A stretch of DNA of 9,602 bases from Erythrobacter sp. (GTDB taxonomy: Bacteria; Pseudomonadota; Alphaproteobacteria; Sphingomonadales; Sphingomonadaceae), in the NCBI GenBank assembly GCA_030731635.1, contig JANQTR010000117.1, forward strand, positions 1 through 9,602, in the 5' to 3' direction. Positions 7,297 to 9,602 of this stretch are shown in pieces (positions within the stretch are counted from its first letter, which is position 1; every line of letters begins with the position of its first letter). The notes under the pieces are model-generated. The model did not search any database. It was not told where the DNA came from and was given only the letters and a program-made list of their open reading frames with translations. Made by a program: the position numbers and the translations under genes.

Positions 7297-8388
7297 ATGT
7301 CACACCGTTTTTCTGCCGTCTTGCCAACCGCTGCGCCTGTAAAGTCCGGCATCATGTCCGGGGCTGTTCTGGTGCTGGGCCTGCTCGCCTTGGCCGCCTG
7401 CGACAGCGGCGGCGGCACTGCGCGCACCTCGGTCCATGCGGTGGGGTCATCAACGGTCTATCCGTTTGCCAAGGTGGTGGCTGAAAATTTCGCCCGCTCA
7501 AATGTCGATTACGGCTCACCACTGATCGAATCCACCGGCACCGGCAACGGTATCCAGCTGTTTTGCAAAGGTCTTGGCCCCAACACGCCGGACATGGCCA
7601 ATGCCTCGCGCCGGATGAAGCTTTCGGAACTGGAAAGCTGCGCTGCCAATGGGGTGGACGAAGTGGTCGAATTGCAGGTCGGGCTCGATGGGATCGCGTT
7701 TGCCTCGGCCAAGGGCGGGATCACGCTCAACCTGTCGCCCAAGACGGTGTACGAAGCGCTGGCCGCCAACCCCTATGGCAAGCCGCAGACCGCCAAGACC
7801 TGGAAAGATGTTGACCCAGCGCTGCCTGCCGATCCGATCATCGTCTATGGCCCGCCCAGCACTTCGGGTACGCGCGATGCGTTGAAGGAGCTGGTGCTTG
7901 AAGTCGGGTGCAAGACCGATCCGGCCATGGCCGCGCTCAAGGACAGCGACGAAACCAAGTTCAAGCAGATCTGCACCGAAGTGCGCAGCGATGGCGGCTA
8001 TGTCGATCAGGGTGAGCAGGACAATCTGATCGTGCAGAAAATCACGGGAAATCCGCGCACTGTCGGCATTTTCGGCTATTCCTACCTCGAAGAAAACCTC
8101 GACAAGGTGCAGGGCCTGCCGATGAACGGGGTGCAGCCGACCTACGACAATATTGCCAGCTTCAAATACCCCGGCGCGCGCCCGCTATATATCTACGTCA
8201 AGAAAGCGCACATGCGCGCGATCCCCGGGCTGGGCAGCTTCTTGCAGGAATGGGCCAAGAGCTGGGCCAAGGACGGCCCGCTCGCCAAGGTCGGCATGGT
8301 CGCGATGACGCCCGAAGCGATGGCAGCCAACGCCGCCAAGGTGACCGAGTTGCCGGTGCTGACCAAGGAAGACCTTGAAGCCAAATAA
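7297..8388 (+). CDS. pstS: PstS-type phosphate-binding lipoprotein
   Basis: A 363-residue periplasmic solute-binding protein expected to capture phosphate for a PstCAB-type ABC transporter. The N-terminus is a lipoprotein signal with lipobox LAAC, C35 being lipidated. The +2 residue is Asp (D36), which in E. coli keeps lipoproteins in the inner membrane. Family motifs follow: HAVGSSTVYPF (47-57), ESTGTGNGI (78-86), DMANASRRM (99-107) and the phosphate-loop motif PPSTSGTRDAL (186-196). Four further cysteines (90, 115, 205, 226) could form disulfides. AGGA lies 6 bases before the ATG, supporting this start over the ATG at 7354, whose signal would lack positive charge. A Pho-box-like repeat lies upstream. 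No pstC, pstA or pstB follows; the next gene encodes a DUF2157 protein, so the transporter genes must lie elsewhere if present. Confidence 0.92.
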   Translation: MSHRFSAVLPTAAPVKSGIMSGAVLVLGLLALAACDSGGGTARTSVHAVGSSTVYPFAKVVAENFARSNVDYGSPLIESTGTGNGIQLFCKGLGPNTPDMANASRRMKLSELESCAANGVDEVVELQVGLDGIAFASAKGGITLNLSPKTVYEALAANPYGKPQTAKTWKDVDPALPADPIIVYGPPSTSGTRDALKELVLEVGCKTDPAMAALKDSDETKFKQICTEVRSDGGYVDQGEQDNLIVQKITGNPRTVGIFGYSYLEENLDKVQGLPMNGVQPTYDNIASFKYPGARPLYIYVKKAHMRAIPGLGSFLQEWAKSWAKDGPLAKVGMVAMTPEAMAANAAKVTELPVLTKEDLEAK

Positions 8389-8394
8389 GGCTTT
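8378..8394 (+). terminator. Weak hairpin overlapping the pstS stop codon
   Basis: AAGCC (8378-8382) and GGCTT (8389-8393) can pair around the loop AAATAA, which contains the pstS stop codon. One extra G-T pair is possible. The T-run afterwards is very short (CTTTG), so this would be at best a weak terminator or a 3'-end-stabilising structure between pstS and the downstream membrane gene. Chance is a real alternative. Confidence 0.2.
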
Positions 8395-8431
8395 GATTGC
8401 CGGGCCGCGCGCCAACGAGTAGCGTCGCGGC

Positions 8432-9583
8432 ATGAGCACGCGCAAGATCACCACCTGGCATGACGCCGGCCTGATCGATGCGGCAACGCGCGACCGGCTG
8501 CTGGCTTACGAGGCCGCGCACGCGCGCCCGCTGGCGCTGTGGGCGGTGTTCGGGATTGGCGCGCTGGCGATCGGGCTGGGGCTGGTGTCGGTGATTGCCG
8601 CCAATTGGGAGGATATTCCGGGCCAGTTGCGGCTGGCGGTCCATCTGGCGCTGATTGTTGGCGCTTTGGCCGCGTTGTTCCTGCGCGAACAGCAGCTTGC
8701 GGAAAAATCGCCGTGGGCGGTTGAGGCGCTGCTGTTTGTCACCGCTGCACTCGGCCTCACCTTTTTCGGGCATCTGGGGCAGGTCTATCAGACCTCCTCG
8801 CCCTTGTGGAAACCGCTGGCCGTGTGGCTGACGCTGTTCGCCCCGCTACTGCTGCTAATGGGCCGCAGCTGGCCTGCCGCCCTGGCGGTGCTGGGCGGGG
8901 CGGTGTGGACCGCGTGGGAATATATGGACGCCACGATCGGGTATGACGCTGTGCGTGATCCCGGGGTGGGTTTGCTGATGTGGCTTGCCTTCGTGACCGC
9001 GCTGCCGGTGCTGTTCGCGCCGCTTGGCGCATGGTTGCGCGGCCACAGCGCGCGGCCTGATTTCTGGCGGCGCCTCGAACAATTGGCGCTCGCCTATGCG
9101 GTCGCAGGCGCATCGTTGGCCACTGTGGTCGCCAGCACCGGCGAGTTCGGCAATGGCGGCCTGACGCGCGAGTGGGCGAGCATGGCGGTCAGCGGCGCGG
9201 CGGCGGTGCTGGCGGGAGTTGGCGTGATGCTGGCACGGCCCGGCATCTCGGGCCGGATGGCGGGCGCGATAATTGCCGGGGCGGGGCTGGCGATATTGCT
9301 CGCCTATGGCGCCGACGATGCGACGGTCCCTGCCGCTGCGCTGTTCATGGCGCTGTGGGCGGGAATCGCTGCCGCCGCGCTGGCAGCATCGTGGCGGGGC
9401 GTGTTCCAGCTTGCGGTGGCGGTGATCGCCCTGCGGCTCATCATCCTCAGCTTCGAACTCGCCGCCGATCTGCTGACCAGCGGCTTCGGGCTGATCCTGT
9501 CCGGCGTGATGATCCTCGGTGTGGCATGGATCGCGGTGCGGGTGTCGAAGCGTTTCGCCCCGCGCGAGGAGCCCGAGGCATGA
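8432..9583 (+). CDS. DUF2157 family polytopic membrane protein
   Basis: A 383-residue inner-membrane protein of unknown function. A short cytoplasmic-looking N-terminus (STRKITTWHDAGLIDAATRDRLLAYE) precedes about 12 hydrophobic spans from residue 33 to 370. DUF2157 hallmarks are visible: the ANWEDIP element after the first span (57-63) and GHLGQVYQT (113-121). The C-terminus is short, charged and probably cytoplasmic (SKRFAPREEPEA). It starts 43 bases after the pstS stop with a poor ribosome site, so it might be read through from pstS or have its own promoter. Its stop TGA overlaps the ATG of the next gene (ATGA), which indicates translational coupling. Proteins of this family are often paired with a second membrane protein (DUF4401 or GDYXXLXY type) in bacteria. 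Confidence 0.85.
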   Translation: MSTRKITTWHDAGLIDAATRDRLLAYEAAHARPLALWAVFGIGALAIGLGLVSVIAANWEDIPGQLRLAVHLALIVGALAALFLREQQLAEKSPWAVEALLFVTAALGLTFFGHLGQVYQTSSPLWKPLAVWLTLFAPLLLLMGRSWPAALAVLGGAVWTAWEYMDATIGYDAVRDPGVGLLMWLAFVTALPVLFAPLGAWLRGHSARPDFWRRLEQLALAYAVAGASLATVVASTGEFGNGGLTREWASMAVSGAAAVLAGVGVMLARPGISGRMAGAIIAGAGLAILLAYGADDATVPAAALFMALWAGIAAAALAASWRGVFQLAVAVIALRLIILSFELAADLLTSGFGLILSGVMILGVAWIAVRVSKRFAPREEPEA

Positions 9584-9602
9584 TCCGCACAAAGCACGCC
9601 AT
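9580..9602 (+). CDS. Start of a downstream gene, cut by the window edge
   Basis: The ATG at 9580 overlaps the preceding TGA in an ATGA junction, and purine-rich GAGGAG lies about 8 to 13 bases upstream. Only seven complete codons (MIRTKHA) are visible. By analogy with DUF2157 neighbourhoods the product may be a GDYXXLXY or DUF4401 membrane protein; this is inferred from context only. Confidence 0.5.

Noticed and set aside
8855..9592. A 245-codon minus-strand frame opposite the DUF2157 gene.
   Set aside because: It is a His/Arg/Gln-rich mirror of a hydrophobic membrane protein, without motifs or a plausible start context.

Overview
The window is a stretch of high-GC chromosomal DNA from a Gram-negative bacterium. 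Exported proteins with AxA signal peptides, a lipoprotein signal, a Pho-box-like site and the general look of the proteins suggest an Alphaproteobacterium. Sphingomonadales, perhaps Erythrobacteraceae, is my best guess, but it rests on remembered protein character and not on any search. I see no tRNA, rRNA, CRISPR array, insertion sequence, integrase or phage gene. Coding density is high: the longest gap is 187 bases (7110-7296).

Layout. (1) 97-1914 (-) is a long-form Xaa-Pro aminopeptidase (M24B) with all five metal ligands. (2) 2035-4257 (+), divergent from it, is an exported S9A peptidase of the oligopeptidase B type with an intact Ser/Asp/His triad but altered substrate-pocket residues. 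(3) 4220-4882 (-) is an unrecognised 220-residue protein whose 3' end overlaps the peptidase gene by 38 bases. (4) 4969-5367 (+) is a small hotdog-fold acyl-CoA thioesterase. (5) 5364-7109 (-) is a membrane diguanylate cyclase with an N-terminal 7TMR-DISM type sensor. Its stop codon interlocks with the thioesterase stop on the other strand. (6) 7297-8388 (+) is a PstS-like phosphate-binding lipoprotein preceded by a Pho-box-like repeat. (7) 8432-9583 (+) is a polytopic DUF2157 membrane protein, coupled by ATGA to (8), a gene cut off by the window edge (from 9580).

How the genes may fit together. The two peptidases form a divergent peptide-degrading pair: one exported endopeptidase, one probably cytoplasmic exopeptidase for Xaa-Pro ends. 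The diguanylate cyclase and the phosphate-binding protein are divergent and share a 187-base regulatory gap. That makes a link between phosphate status and c-di-GMP possible, but nothing proves it. The pstCAB transporter genes do not follow pstS here.

I found no clearly new multi-gene system. The most interesting points are the loss of the acidic specificity residues in the oligopeptidase B-like enzyme, the missing RxxD inhibitory site in the cyclase, the Pho-box and overlapping dyads in the 7110-7296 gap, and the unrecognised protein at 4220-4882.
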